NCBI GenBank assembly: GCA_951394045.1 | Contig: OX595989.1 | Coordinates: 1,178,001-1,242,000 of the forward strand | DNA from: Nitzschia sp. DOCU1 | Lineage: Eukaryota; Bacillariophyta; Bacillariophyceae; Bacillariales; Bacillariaceae | Direction of reading: 5' to 3' | Length of the DNA: 64,000 bases | Part shown: piece by piece, positions 30,843 through 41,801 of the stretch | Layout of the letters: each line of letters starts with the position of its first letter | How positions within the stretch are numbered: the stretch's first letter is position 1 | Notes under the pieces: generated by a model | Databases searched by the model: none | What the model saw: only the letters and a program-made list of their open reading frames with translations | Told to the model about the DNA's origin: nothing | Made by a program: the position numbers and the translations under genes

Positions 30843-32042
30843 TTACTCTTCGATAATCGCAGTGGCTACATCAAACACACCACCAGACTTTGTTCGAGAA
30901 GGTGGCCGCCGCCTGGGTGGTCCGGCATCGTCCCCACCCCCCAAGCCGTCGCCGGATTTAGTCCGGGGAGGGGGTCTTCGTCGGGGCGCTGGTTTTTCTG
31001 GTGCTTCGTCATCTGCTACTGGTTCCAATCCATCGCCAGATTTTGTGCGTGGCGGTGGTCTCCTCTGCAAAGTGGCGGCACTCGAATGGGCTCGTGCCGG
31101 TGGCGCCCTCTTTGTAGAATCCCTCATGGCCCGTAACATATCACTGGAAGCTTGTCGACGAACGGCATTTCGAGACAAGGCTTGCTCTCGTTCCGATCCA
31201 TTTCGGCGTCTTCGTCCCGAAGGGGACATGAGGACATCGTCGTCGTCACTGTCGTCACCACGTAGCGGGACCACAAAGTCTCCTGAATCGTTGGAACTCA
31301 AATTTCCTGGACCTGACGGCTCACCACGTCTCGCGGGTCTCAGTGGCTCGCCACCTGGGGTGTCTAATCCATCCCCTGATTTTGTACGAGGAGGTGGTCG
31401 TCGACGCGGGGGTGGGGCAGCTCCCCCACCCATCCCATCTCCTGATTTGGTTCGAGGAGGAGGGCGGCGACGAGGACCAACATCATCTGGCTCAGCAGAT
31501 TCTGTGCTGCCACCATTGAGCCCGTCTCCCGATTTAGTTCTAGCTGGGGGAGCTCGCCGAGGAGGCCCACTCGAAGCCGCTTCCGCCTGCGGTGCAACAG
31601 CCATAGCAGCAGCACGCATTGCAGCTAACATATCATTCGAAGCCTGACGACGCATCGAATTGCGCTCTAAAGCGTCGTTTTTCTCTTCAATGGAACGCCT
31701 CCTTCGCATTCTGTTCGATGGTGATTTCGGCCGGTCGTCCTCCTCGTCATCTGAACCAGTTTTCAGCGGCACTACAAAGGCCGCACCTAAAGTGCCTTGA
31801 TCTGAGTTTGGGTCGGTCCCAATGAAATCAGCGTCGTCATCGTGTGAGGAATCATCTTCCTCCATCAACATGGTTTCCAGATGATTCGCACCGCCTCGGC
31901 GCCCCGATGCTTCGTCTTCTGTATCTATGGAGACACTGTCGGAACTTTCCGTCACTACCGACGCACCCGACGATACGTCATCAATATCCGCATCTTCCAG
32001 TGCCGGCGGCTGATCGTTATCACTCATCTCATCGTCACTCAT
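30843..32042 (-). CDS. disordered protein with RTKSGDG repeats
   Basis: Single exon, 399 aa. The first 110 residues are Asp/Glu/Ser-rich. Then come six copies of a 14-residue unit, consensus RRRPPPRTKSGDGL, plus one degenerate copy (APPARAHSSAATL). Two related blocks are also repeated: MRRQASNDMLAAMR / VRRQASSDMLRAMR, and AFVVPLKTGSDDEE / DFVVPLRGDDSDDD. The basic-x-x-Ser/Thr context in each unit resembles basophilic kinase sites. PPPR runs could bind SH3- or WW-type domains. No folded domain, signal peptide or membrane segment. Function unknown; a phospho-regulated scaffold is a guess. The plus-strand ORF over the same DNA is a shadow. Confidence 0.7.
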   Translation of the reverse strand: MSDDEMSDNDQPPALEDADIDDVSSGASVVTESSDSVSIDTEDEASGRRGGANHLETMLMEEDDSSHDDDADFIGTDPNSDQGTLGAAFVVPLKTGSDDEEDDRPKSPSNRMRRRRSIEEKNDALERNSMRRQASNDMLAAMRAAAMAVAPQAEAASSGPPRRAPPARTKSGDGLNGGSTESAEPDDVGPRRRPPPRTKSGDGMGGGAAPPPRRRPPPRTKSGDGLDTPGGEPLRPARRGEPSGPGNLSSNDSGDFVVPLRGDDSDDDDVLMSPSGRRRRNGSEREQALSRNAVRRQASSDMLRAMRDSTKRAPPARAHSSAATLQRRPPPRTKSGDGLEPVADDEAPEKPAPRRRPPPRTKSGDGLGGGDDAGPPRRRPPSRTKSGGVFDVATAIIEE

Positions 32043-32608
32043 GATTCAAAAAGACGCTGGCCTCACTACACTTGCCGCAATCTACAGTGAACTCGAGGGG
32101 GGTTGGATGCGGATGAGAGTTATCCTCTCTCTTTGGTGATGATGAAAGGGATTAAATCGACGAACTATTTGTCCGACTGTCTTTTTTGGCCCCTCACGCT
32201 ACAGTATGAGCCAGGGACGTAAAATGTAGTGGTACGATAGAGAAAGACCTTCACGGTGACCGGACGCGCGCATTTGGACGCGATGGAGATGAAGAGACTT
32301 CTTTTTTTCATAGCATGCAGAAGTTATGCATGCGTGTCGACTTTTGGGACGAAAGAATGTCATCGCCATAAGTGAGTTCGGTTTTCCTTCCACAAATGAC
32401 CGTGTTGGAATGACTGTCTGTGCGCACACGTCACGCCTTGGAGAAGGACTGATTGGACCAAAAGAAGCAAGAACGATATGTTGGAATAAATCGAATGAAT
32501 CGAATTTGGATCCAAAAATCGAATGCAGATCTTTTATGCCACACCGCAAAGCCTTCATCGTGTGTTGCAACGAGCACTCCCAGTATCTACTCTCGTAGAG
32601 TGAGCTTC
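32043..32608. other. intergenic between divergent genes
   Basis: Shared promoter region of the repeat protein and the GH2 gene. No gene seen. Confidence 0.4.
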
Positions 32609-34631
32609 ATGGCAACATTGATGACTCGGAGGAACAAGCGTAAAGGCATGCCGAGTCGTCTTCTCGTCGGATTCTGGTGGGTCGTCGCCGTCGTCGTCAG
32701 CGCTCGGGCCCCGCCATATTGGCCAAAGTACAATGGTAATCGGCGAGTGGAGTTGCTCGATGGCATATGGCAAACTGCTCGCTTGGGAACAACTGACAAT
32801 CCCCCTGTCCATTTTGACTCAATGAGTCCAGAATTTCGTCCATCAAAGATTCGTTTTAGAGAAATTGCCAGTATTCCGTCCTGTGTGGACAATCAACTAC
32901 CTGGACACCTCGGTTACAGAGGTGTTAGCTTCTTTCGTCGGGATTTTAACTTCAATCTTACCGGAACTGGTGCAATTATTCAATTCCAAGCTTGCTCTTT
33001 TTACTGTCGAGTTTGGGTGAACGGGAAAGAAATCGGAGACCATCGGTCCGGTGGCTACGTTGCGTTCTCTCTCACTGTTCCACCTCAAGATTCCGTGGAA
33101 AATGAGATATTAGTTCTGGTCGACAATCGATTCAATGCTACCACCGCTCCGATGCACACGGGTGGCGATTTCTGGCACTATGGTGGCATTATGCGATCAG
33201 TTGAAATACATGCTCTTCCCTCGACCGACATAGCTTGGCCTTGGCGAGCCTATGTCAGCCCAACGTCACTCGACACCGTTGACTTGGCTATTCATCTAAC
33301 GAACAAGTTGCTGATCGGGCCAGTCAATGAAATCTTTCTTGCCTTCGATGATGAGCCGCTATCTGAGTATGCTGGGATCGCGATCGATGGAGTAGTTCAC
33401 TTCAAGAACGTTTCGGTGCCGAACCCCCGAGTGTGGTCGACTACGGACCCTCAGCTTCACGTGCTTACTGTCAGTCTGAATGGAGCCGTCATTCAAGAAC
33501 GCTTCGGCTTGCGCACAGTCGATATTGACCCAAGCTCCCTTCGAATTCGTATCAATGGGGAAATTTTGAAGCTTGTAGGATGGAATCACCACACAGAGTG
33601 GCCCGATACCTCGGGGTCGCCCACTGACGCTCAAATGGACGGGGATATTGCACTGCTGAAAGAAGGGGGTGCGAATTTTGTGCGGGGGGCCCACTACCCA
33701 CAAGATCCCCGCTGGCTGGATCGCTTGGACGAGAATGGTCTCGTAATGTGGTGTGAAACGCTGGGCCCCAGCGTAAAAGCCGCGAATATGACCGATCCAA
33801 AGTTTCTTCAGCATCAGGCGGTACAACTGAACGAAATGATTGACAATGCGATGAATCACCCGTCGATTGCATTTTGGGCATTTTTCAATGAAGGCGATTC
33901 GGATATACCCGAAGCATGTCAAGCGTATCATATGTGTGCGCAAGTGATCAAAGCACTAGACAATACCAGACTTGTTACCTATGCTTCCCGAGGCCCGCCT
34001 CACTGGGATGTCTGCAATGCGGCAGCTGATGTTATATCGATCAACGGCTACCCAAGCTGGTATAATTCTGCTGACCCGCAGGAGTTCTGGACTGACTTGG
34101 CCAATTACTTTGTTGGTCTTGGAAAGCCTTTTCTTATCTCCGAAACTGGGGCCGGAGGCATCTACGAATGGTCACACAATGCCACTGCTGCCAAGTGGAC
34201 TCTGGCATATCAAACAAAAATCATTCAGGCGGACGTCGAAGTGGGTATTGCAAATCAGAATATATCTGGCATGACGCTATGGCATTTTACGGATTTCAAG
34301 TCGAGCGATCAGAACCATACTGCATGCGACTATCTTCCAAACGTCTATCCCCCCACTTGTGGCTTCATCAACGTCAGTCAGAGTAGCCGGCCAGGGGGTG
34401 AGGTACGTGTATTACATACTATACGTTCACGCGTGACCTATAACTCATGTAGCACCCCCGTTTCCTCACACCCCGAAGAATCACAAAGGCTCGCTTGACT
34501 TCTGGCGAAGGAAGAAACCAATATTCGACATTGTGGCTGCAAAATACAATGCGACAAAGGAGAAACCCAAGGATAGTCCTGATATCCAAGCGATGAATAT
34601 TGTTCAGCCGCGGTTGAGGGTCGGGCGGTAA
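32609..34631 (+). CDS. glycoside hydrolase family 2 (beta-glucuronidase/galactosidase-like), secreted
   Basis: Two exons, 32609-34397 and 34453-34631, giving 655 aa. The splice (donor inside GGGGGTGAGG) yields NHKGSLDFWRRKKPIFD, the expected GH2 C-terminal strand; reading through the intron would truncate it. An N-terminal hydrophobic segment (LLVGFWWVVAVVVSARA) is a signal peptide or anchor. Domains in order: sugar-binding jelly roll (about 45-215), Ig-like sandwich (about 220-315), TIM barrel (about 320-640). The acid/base Glu is E428 in AFFNEGDSD and the nucleophile is E512 in LISETGAGG. Many NxS/T sites fit secretion. It hydrolyses beta-linked sugars; LKLVGWNHHTEW matches the barrel entry of beta-glucuronidases, but exact specificity is unproven. 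Confidence 0.88.
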
Positions 34632-35180
34632 TTCTCTACGGCAAGGACGCAACAAGACCCAAAATGAGGTTCGTATTACCACCCCGCTTCATAGCTACCG
34701 AGACTAGCTATGAATTCAATACTCAGAGCCAGAAGTTGGGAATGAAGTGATTGAATCATTCCATTCCTTCCTATTCCCCACCACAAGAAGCACCGGCGAG
34801 TAGTGGGGCTGTATCATAGCGTTCTTACTACTATGGTACAGTACAGTAGTAACTATCTTTTGGTCTCCATGTAGTCGAATTTTTGCAATTGACGGACGTC
34901 ATACAGACAGATACGTCATCAAAGTCGTCATCCATCACCAACGCATCCGATGGATGGTTTCTTGTGTTGATCTCTCCCATTTCGCAGTAATTGCTGCCAA
35001 CACAACACCATCATCGATTCTGACGGATTATTGAATCGGAATCGTTTGCAGTTTGCTCCTGTCCTGCTGATAAACCTGGGTGAAGCATCATTTGCTGGAC
35101 CGCGGACCTTCGAATGAAGAGTATCCATCTATTGGCCAAGATTCACCGTCGTTTGTCCAGAAAGGTTCACAGCTCATAAC
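34632..35180. other. intergenic
   Basis: Promoter of the CER1-FMO gene. ACGTCA half-elements occur at about 34897 and 34914. No gene seen. Confidence 0.4.
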
Positions 35181-38100
35181 ATGACGAGGGCCCGGGTCTT
35201 GTCGGGTGCAAATGCGATGACGAAACAAGGGCCTCGTGGCTCTCCCATTAAGGCCGTAGATCCCGTCGTTCGGGCTCTCAACACTATCATGTACGGCCTC
35301 TTCGTCCACTATGGAAGCCTTTGGCTTATATTCTCAAGCTCGCCGCCTGACCAAGATCAGCCTGTTGGCGATCCCTTTTTCTCCAGCTGGTGCACTTGGC
35401 TACGGACACTTCTTTTACTCCATGAGTACTGGGTCTACCTCCAGCATTCCAATGTGCTAGCAAATCCGTTCTGCCAGCGGCTTGATCGACAGTACGGAAT
35501 TGCGCTACTGCGGTCAAATCAGCACTGGGCTATTGCTGGAACCTTGTCGGCTTATTGGTGCCGGGAAACCCTTGGCATGTTTCTTTGTCTACCTTTCTTG
35601 ACAAAGCGCTCCGTCACCCGGTATCTAGTCCTGTACTCGTTGATTTATCATACCATCAAAAGCCGAGGTGTTCGACAGGATGCACTTCGACGATTTTCTC
35701 CGACCTATGGTATTATGAGAGTTGTGATTGACAAGTTTTATCTGCATACGACTCCCGAACGACTCTTGACAGTCATACGCCTTTTGCTGCAAGGTCTGGA
35801 TACGTGGATTCATCAGCAGATCGTCAGCGACGTGCTCTTGTCTTGGCCAGAAGGATCCATGGCTTCTATCAACACCATGATTCATGGATTGTTTGCTGTT
35901 TGGGTCTTGCATGCGGCCCTTAATCAGTACTTTCAATGCAGCACGGCTAGCGTAATGGTACAAGCATGGTACGTCATGACTGCCAAGGTCGAGGCACCGA
36001 CAAAAGAGCCGAAGAGAGTTTCTGCTAGCGATCATGGTAGGCAAGTCAAGGGGGGCAAAGAAAAGTGTGAATCAAAAGATAGTGACGAGGAGACTGACGC
36101 CGAGAGCGTGTCAAGCGCCGGAAGTACGGATGATTCTGAATCTGACGAGGATTACATTGTTCGACGACTCCTGCGGCCTGGTCGAGTCCCGAGTGTGTTG
36201 GAAGGACGTCAAGGTGCCGCCACTGATGGGGTCGACAAGGCGGTGCGAATAGAAACGGTTGCGACAGTTCTGGCGTCCCTGTTCATGATTGGCTTTGGAG
36301 TGGTACCCTTTCGGGCCCTTGCTTATCCGTTCCTCGAACTAAGTATTTCACAAGATTCCAGGCAAGCTGTGGTCTTGCTTTCCTACGCATGGTGGCTGAC
36401 AAGCTTGCTGCATGGAATTTGGCTCTTCTTTTTTAAGACGTCGCCTCGCGATCGTTCAGCAAACTCAAACACTTCACGTGCACAACAGCGCGCTTTAGTC
36501 AACATGGTGGACCTGATCATGTTGATTGCCACTTGCACCTCCATTGTCCCTGCCACTAGCAGGCTTGGCTTTGCACTTGCGGCCGGGGTGACAGTCAAGT
36601 CCTACCTTCAAGCGGGTGACACGCGACACCCAAGAGTTCTGTGGACGGCTTTAAAGGTTTTTGAATTCCTTGGTAAACTCCTTTTTACCCGGATAATTGT
36701 TATATCTTTGACTGGAAAACAAGTTGAGATGGCATGGATTGAAATGGTCGTGTCGTTTCTGTGGGCCACTTGGGTGGTCTCCACCCCTGTACCGACGCCC
36801 TGCGAGCTGGCCTCCAGTTCACGGGATCGAGACACGGAGGCGGTTGCCGATGTTGTCTTCCTAGGCCACCCTGCGGAGCTGATTGACTGTTGGGCGCTAT
36901 GGCTTCTGCCCTATTCCCTTGGCGATCGTTGGACGCCTCCATTTTGGGCCATTCCCCTGTGGCCTATGCATTATGCCGTGGGTTGGTATGTGTGCAACTA
37001 CCGACAAACTCTACTGGGTGACAAAGGGTCATTCTTTTGCTGCGATAATGTGAACTACGGGGGGACACGGATGCAGACATGGACCGCTGCTCACTTTGGG
37101 CGGCACTTTGTAACGCATCCTCTACAGGTCAAGAGAAATATCGAAGCAGCTGCGCGACATGCCGAGCGGCAAGGTGTCAAGGTTCTTTGCCTCGGCGCGT
37201 TGAACAAGGCCGAGAGCATCAATGGAGGGGGAGTAGGAGTCGTAAAGGCATTGGGAATCAAGTCGCGTCTTTCCGTGATCCATGGCAATCATCTCACTGC
37301 CGCGGCCGTAGTGGAGACGACCTACCAATGTCTTGGGGAGAAGGCAAAAGTCTTTTTGACTGGCGCTAGCTCAAAGGTCGGTTGGGCCGTGGCCCAAGCC
37401 TTGAGAGACCGGTATGGATACGAAGTTTTGTGCCACAGTACAGACGCTGGCAGACGAAAGTTCTTCGAAGCAAATGGGTTTGTGGCAGCTGCCACTCTGT
37501 CCGATGGCATGCATTTCAGCAAATATTGGATAGTTGGAAAGTACGACCTTGCTGTGCCAAAGCTGATTCCTCAAAATGCGACAGCTGTGGTGTTCTCAGT
37601 ACCGCATGCCTTGGGATCTCGATCGGACGTGCGTGTTGTGGAAGCTGGTACTCTTCACATGGATATTGCCCGGCTCGACCGACCTCGGCAGTTCACCAAC
37701 AAACTGAAAGCCCACGAAATCTTTGCTTGCCATGCCGCAAGCGTGGTAGCAGCTCATCGCTTGAAGCGAGATGGGACTCAGCGCATCGTTGAGACAGGTC
37801 CAGTCGACCCAAATACAATGGACGAATGGCTCAAGGATGCTAAGGAACTTGGCTTTCAAGTGCCGTATGTACATCCTGTCCTGCGAGCCAAGGTAGAAAC
37901 CGACACACTTCCAGTGGTGATTGTTGGTGCGGGGCCATCCGGCCTTGCCGTTGCTGCATCCCTCGCTCGTCGTAATGTTCCAAGTGTGATTCTCGAGGCG
38001 CAAGAAGATCCGACGCAGTTTGGTTCCTGGGAGAACCATTTCAGTGGCCTAGAGGTCACTAGTCAGAAGAAATGGTGCAATCTTCCTGGTTTTTCGATGT

Positions 38101-39104
38101 TTGACGAGAAAGAATTTCCCGGTGAGACCATTACCGCCGAGAACTATCGACGTTACCTTCAAATATACTCAGCGCGGTTTGGGCTTGAGGTTCGTCGCGG
38201 AATCGAAGTCGTGTCTGTTGACAAAGGAACAAGCGCACAGAATCCCTGGACAGTTCAATATCTGGACAGACTTGATGGTGACAAGTACAAAACAATGTTT
38301 GCTACTGCCGTGGTTGTGGCGACGGGAAAGCATCGCGTCCCCCTTCGCGATACTAGCGACTGTCTTTCTGAAGGACTCGTGAAGGCCGGCATCCCTTTTG
38401 TCCACACGGTCGACCTCAAGGACGACCGGACATGGAGGAAAGCTATTGAAGCCGCGCAGCGAGGTACCCTGGCAATAATTGGCTTTGGAAATTCTGCAGC
38501 TGACGTAGCGACTGTGATTTTGAAGCAATGCCACAACGAAAGTAACCCTCAGTCCAAGATTCATATTGCCGCCCGGACCATCCCTCCAGTGTTTCCACGC
38601 AGATATTCTGTGCTGAGAGTTGATACGATTGGATATTATTTTGTGCGATGGCTGCCAAGCTTCTTGGAAGACTGGAGCATTCGCTTGTTATGGTGGTACA
38701 TTCCCAGCAGTAGAAGCTGTAATGCGGCTTTTCCGTCTCACTTGAAACGATGGGGTCGAGTCCAAGGTCGGGTCCCTGTCATTGACAAGCATGGAATTAT
38801 TGCTGCTAGTTTTGCATCTGGCCGACTTGTAGGGCACGGCCCTGTGCAAAACATTTCGAAGGAATCTCGTGAATTGATGTTTGAGGATTGCCCACACGCC
38901 CAATCAACAGTAGGCGTTCCAATCGAAATGGTAGTTTTTGCCACAGGCTATCAAAAGAGCTGTTTGATTGGACGGGAAGACAGGTTGAATGGATTATATC
39001 TTTGCGGATTCGGCAGCGACCGACTCCTCCCGCTTCAATCGATCGGAGAACAAGCGCAAACGATTGCGAAAGAAATTGAACTGGATCACGTAGCTAAACG
39101 CTAG
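35181..39104 (+). CDS. fusion: membrane region + CER1/WAX2-type C-terminal domain + flavin monooxygenase
   Basis: Single uninterrupted exon, 1307 aa. Residues 1-640 are membrane-spanning segments split by an acidic Ser/Asp loop (about 285-335); I see no HxxxH/HxxHH clusters of the fatty-acid-hydroxylase/CER1 di-iron centre. Residues about 640-897 match the plant CER1/CER3 (WAX2) C-terminal domain: GVKVLCLGALNKAE, KAKVFLTGASSKVGWAVA, KYWIVGKYDL, then VVFSVPHAL...EAGTLHMD, KAHEIFACHA and LKDAKELGF. Residues about 910-1307 are a class-B flavin monooxygenase: FAD motif IVGAGPSGLAVA (about 914), a second dinucleotide motif IIGFGNSAADV (about 1098) and FATGYQ (about 1253). CER1/CER3 make alkanes from very-long-chain acyl or aldehyde precursors, and FMOs oxygenate heteroatoms or carbonyls. 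A linked role in aldehyde, alkane or wax metabolism at the ER is inferred. Confidence 0.82.
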   Translation: MTRARVLSGANAMTKQGPRGSPIKAVDPVVRALNTIMYGLFVHYGSLWLIFSSSPPDQDQPVGDPFFSSWCTWLRTLLLLHEYWVYLQHSNVLANPFCQRLDRQYGIALLRSNQHWAIAGTLSAYWCRETLGMFLCLPFLTKRSVTRYLVLYSLIYHTIKSRGVRQDALRRFSPTYGIMRVVIDKFYLHTTPERLLTVIRLLLQGLDTWIHQQIVSDVLLSWPEGSMASINTMIHGLFAVWVLHAALNQYFQCSTASVMVQAWYVMTAKVEAPTKEPKRVSASDHGRQVKGGKEKCESKDSDEETDAESVSSAGSTDDSESDEDYIVRRLLRPGRVPSVLEGRQGAATDGVDKAVRIETVATVLASLFMIGFGVVPFRALAYPFLELSISQDSRQAVVLLSYAWWLTSLLHGIWLFFFKTSPRDRSANSNTSRAQQRALVNMVDLIMLIATCTSIVPATSRLGFALAAGVTVKSYLQAGDTRHPRVLWTALKVFEFLGKLLFTRIIVISLTGKQVEMAWIEMVVSFLWATWVVSTPVPTPCELASSSRDRDTEAVADVVFLGHPAELIDCWALWLLPYSLGDRWTPPFWAIPLWPMHYAVGWYVCNYRQTLLGDKGSFFCCDNVNYGGTRMQTWTAAHFGRHFVTHPLQVKRNIEAAARHAERQGVKVLCLGALNKAESINGGGVGVVKALGIKSRLSVIHGNHLTAAAVVETTYQCLGEKAKVFLTGASSKVGWAVAQALRDRYGYEVLCHSTDAGRRKFFEANGFVAAATLSDGMHFSKYWIVGKYDLAVPKLIPQNATAVVFSVPHALGSRSDVRVVEAGTLHMDIARLDRPRQFTNKLKAHEIFACHAASVVAAHRLKRDGTQRIVETGPVDPNTMDEWLKDAKELGFQVPYVHPVLRAKVETDTLPVVIVGAGPSGLAVAASLARRNVPSVILEAQEDPTQFGSWENHFSGLEVTSQKKWCNLPGFSMFDEKEFPGETITAENYRRYLQIYSARFGLEVRRGIEVVSVDKGTSAQNPWTVQYLDRLDGDKYKTMFATAVVVATGKHRVPLRDTSDCLSEGLVKAGIPFVHTVDLKDDRTWRKAIEAAQRGTLAIIGFGNSAADVATVILKQCHNESNPQSKIHIAARTIPPVFPRRYSVLRVDTIGYYFVRWLPSFLEDWSIRLLWWYIPSSRSCNAAFPSHLKRWGRVQGRVPVIDKHGIIAASFASGRLVGHGPVQNISKESRELMFEDCPHAQSTVGVPIEMVVFATGYQKSCLIGREDRLNGLYLCGFGSDRLLPLQSIGEQAQTIAKEIELDHVAKR

Positions 39105-39949
39105 CTATAGTAAACGGAACTGATATGGATTGGAACCAAAAACTGCGTTCGATCGTCAATAGTGAACACACGTCTGTCGAAAAACAGCAAAACCGGAGAG
39201 AAAATTAGAAACGCGAATTGAAGATGCGGTGAAAATTCACAGAGAGTGACCAAGGCAGCTTTGACATCCACAACCACTCTTTGCTGCTTTTATCTTTCGT
39301 ACACATTAAAGTAGTCTAGCACTCAAAAGTAGTACACGAGTCTCTAAGGGAGTAGTTGTACTAACTAAGACGTGCTGATACTGTTGAACCCTCTACCAGG
39401 ATGCTGCCGGTATTTCTTGAGGAGCATAGTACTGTCGCTGTATGGAATATTGACAAGAGTATAAGATGTAGTAGCAAAATCAAAGGTTCCAAACAGTAGC
39501 GAGAGCCCACAGTCCACTCTAGCTATGTAATACTTTACCAACAACTGCAGCGCCCTGTAGCTCGAAATATATGTAATTGTATAAATCACTCTCGTACTGT
39601 TAGAAATACGTAGCATTCGACCGCCGTCGTCGAAGCGAAGCAGGCCCTTTGCGTGCGTAAGCTTGAATACGCATGGCGCACTGACTCTGTGTCACACGGT
39701 TCTCATCCAATGGATCTTCCCGAAATTGGTGGACCCGAGAGGAAAGTCGCTCAACTCGCCAGCGACGTGTTTGAGCCGAAACCCGAAACCTAATTCAAAG
39801 GATCGGCACATTTTTGTTCAAGCACCTCTCGTGCCGGCCGATTTTCTTCTCCGAGTTCGATGCCCGAGTCAACGGTGAGGATATTCTGATCTCGAAATTA
39901 ACAAGATCAGCACCCCTCTTCAACCACTCTTTTCGTTCGGCCTGGGAAA
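39105..39949. other. intergenic
   Basis: No gene seen. It contains ACTCTTTGCTGCTTTTATCTT at about 39276-39296, near-identical to a segment of the hairpin at 48764, and several AGTAG motifs. Confidence 0.4.
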
Positions 39950-41801
39950 ATGATTCGAACTTTACGCCTATCCGGAGACTGCTCGAGTCGTAATCTCTTA
40001 CGGTGTATCGGAGGACAATCGACACGGGTAACATTGGTCGATCGTGAATCCAGAACGCAGCCCCATACGTCGCGGCGATTTCTCAGTACCTCCAGGAAGT
40101 CGGATCGATTGCTCGTGGTCGGATCAGGAGTAGCAGGCAGTGCAGCTGCACTTATTGCAGCTCAAACCTACCAGATCCCAGTTACCCTGTTATTTGCTGG
40201 CAATGTTCCTCATGATTGCAACTCCAACTGGGCTCAGGGTGGAATCATTTATCGCAACTACGACCCCGCCTCTGGCGACTCAGCAGATTCATTGGCACAA
40301 GACATTCATCGGGCGGGAGCAGGTCTCTGTGTCGACGAAGCAGTCCGAAAAGTAGCAGAAGAGGGCCCTGATCGAGTACGTCAGCTTTTGCTAAAAGGGG
40401 GTCCTTTCGCCGAAGTTCCTTTCGACAAGAAACCTAATGGAGACCTAAGTCTATGCTTGGGTAAGTACGCTATTTCTGCTGTTATTCGGTCAGGAGGTGG
40501 TTCTAGTCCTGACCGTAGATTTTGCACATGATTTAGAGGCCTCCCATGCTGCCCCCAGAATCCTTCACTATGCAGATCACACAGGGATGATTATCACAAA
40601 GCACATTACACAAGCTGCGGCCCGTCATCCATTGATCACGTTGCAGCCACAGACACTAGTGACGGACATTGTGGAACGAGATGGAATTTGTGTCGGAGTT
40701 TCGACATTGAACCGTACGTCGGGTGAGCGAGGTGTTGAATTTGCTACGAGGGGGACAGTGTTGGCAAGCGGTGGACTTGCTGGAATTTATGAGCATTCAA
40801 CCAATCCGGCGGGTTTCAACGCATTGGGATCGAGTGTCGCCTTGGCTACCCGAGCTGGTGTTACGACAAAGGATTTGGAATATGTGCAGTTCCACCCCAC
40901 GTCGCTTTACATGCCCAACGAGGCTCGATTCCTGTTGACAGAAGCTCTTCGCGGAGAGGGTGCGATTTTGCGGGATGCGAGTGGAAGAGCTTTCGCGAAA
41001 GACTTTCACCCAGACGGAGAACTAGCCCCGCGTGATATTGTTGCCCGAGGGGTATTCGAAGAGAGCCAAAAGTCCGATTCTGAGCACAATGTGTATTTGG
41101 ATATCACGCATCGAGACGCCGATTGGTTGCATGCACGCTTCCCTTCAATCCAAGCCCATCTATCACAAAGAGGATTGGATCTAGCCACGGATCACCTTCC
41201 TGTAATTCCTGCAGCTCACTATACCTGCGGTGGTATTCAAACGGATATGCATGGTCGAACTAGTATGAAGGGCCTGTACGCGGCTGGCGAGGCCGCTCGG
41301 ACAGGCTTGCACGGAGGCAACCGCCTGGCATCGACATCGCTCTTGGAGGGCCTGGTTTTTGGTGGTGCTGTGGCAGATTTCGTTGGAGGCGAGGAGGGCA
41401 GGGAGCTTTGCGAGCAATCAAAGGAGATTTTGACCGGTATCGGTGGCACTCACACCCGTGCTGGTGCGTCTCTGGAACCAAATCAAATATACAACGCAGG
41501 GCACCGGGCGCTACAACTCTTGGGTGAAGTGCGTCGTATCATGTGGGACAACGTGGGTCTAGTGCGCACACCATCAGGTCTTGCAACAGCGTTGGAAGGC
41601 CTAGCGGAAATTCGAGAAGAAGCTTTAGATCTTCACCACATTTGCCCAACTCTGGAAACTACAGCATTGAGAGATGCGGTTTGTGCTGGCGAGGCTGTGG
41701 CGGGTGCATCTGCAGCGAACACGGAGTCGGCTGGGGCTCATTATATCGTGCCAGACTCTGAGGAATACAGCGACGACGAGGAGGAGGTCGCCGCGAGATA
41801 A
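39950..41801 (+). CDS. nadB: L-aspartate oxidase
   Basis: Two exons, 39950-40460 and 40537-41801, giving 591 aa. It oxidises L-aspartate to iminoaspartate, the first step of de novo NAD synthesis from aspartate. The FAD site is LLVVGSGVAGSAAALIAA (about residues 54-71). CNSNWAQGGI is the NadB-type SxxAQGGI motif. The splice gives EASHAAPRILHYAD, matching the family's (G)HSxxRILHAxD. FHPTSLY, LLTEALRGEGA, IPAAHYTCGGI and GGNRLASTSLLEGLVFG follow in order, with the helical C-terminus complete. The first about 50 residues are basic and Ser/Arg-rich, ending near RRFLSTSRKS, an organelle presequence that looks more mitochondrial than plastid because no signal-peptide core precedes it. Confidence 0.92.

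Noticed and set aside
30862..31647. 261-aa plus-strand ORF with Gly/Pro/Ser repeats
   Set aside because: Antisense of the RTKSGDG repeats; the minus frame is longer, has a good start and a sensible acidic N-terminus.
39365..39616. 83-aa minus ORF
   Set aside because: No domain, signal or splice context; lies in AT-rich spacer with TAG motifs.
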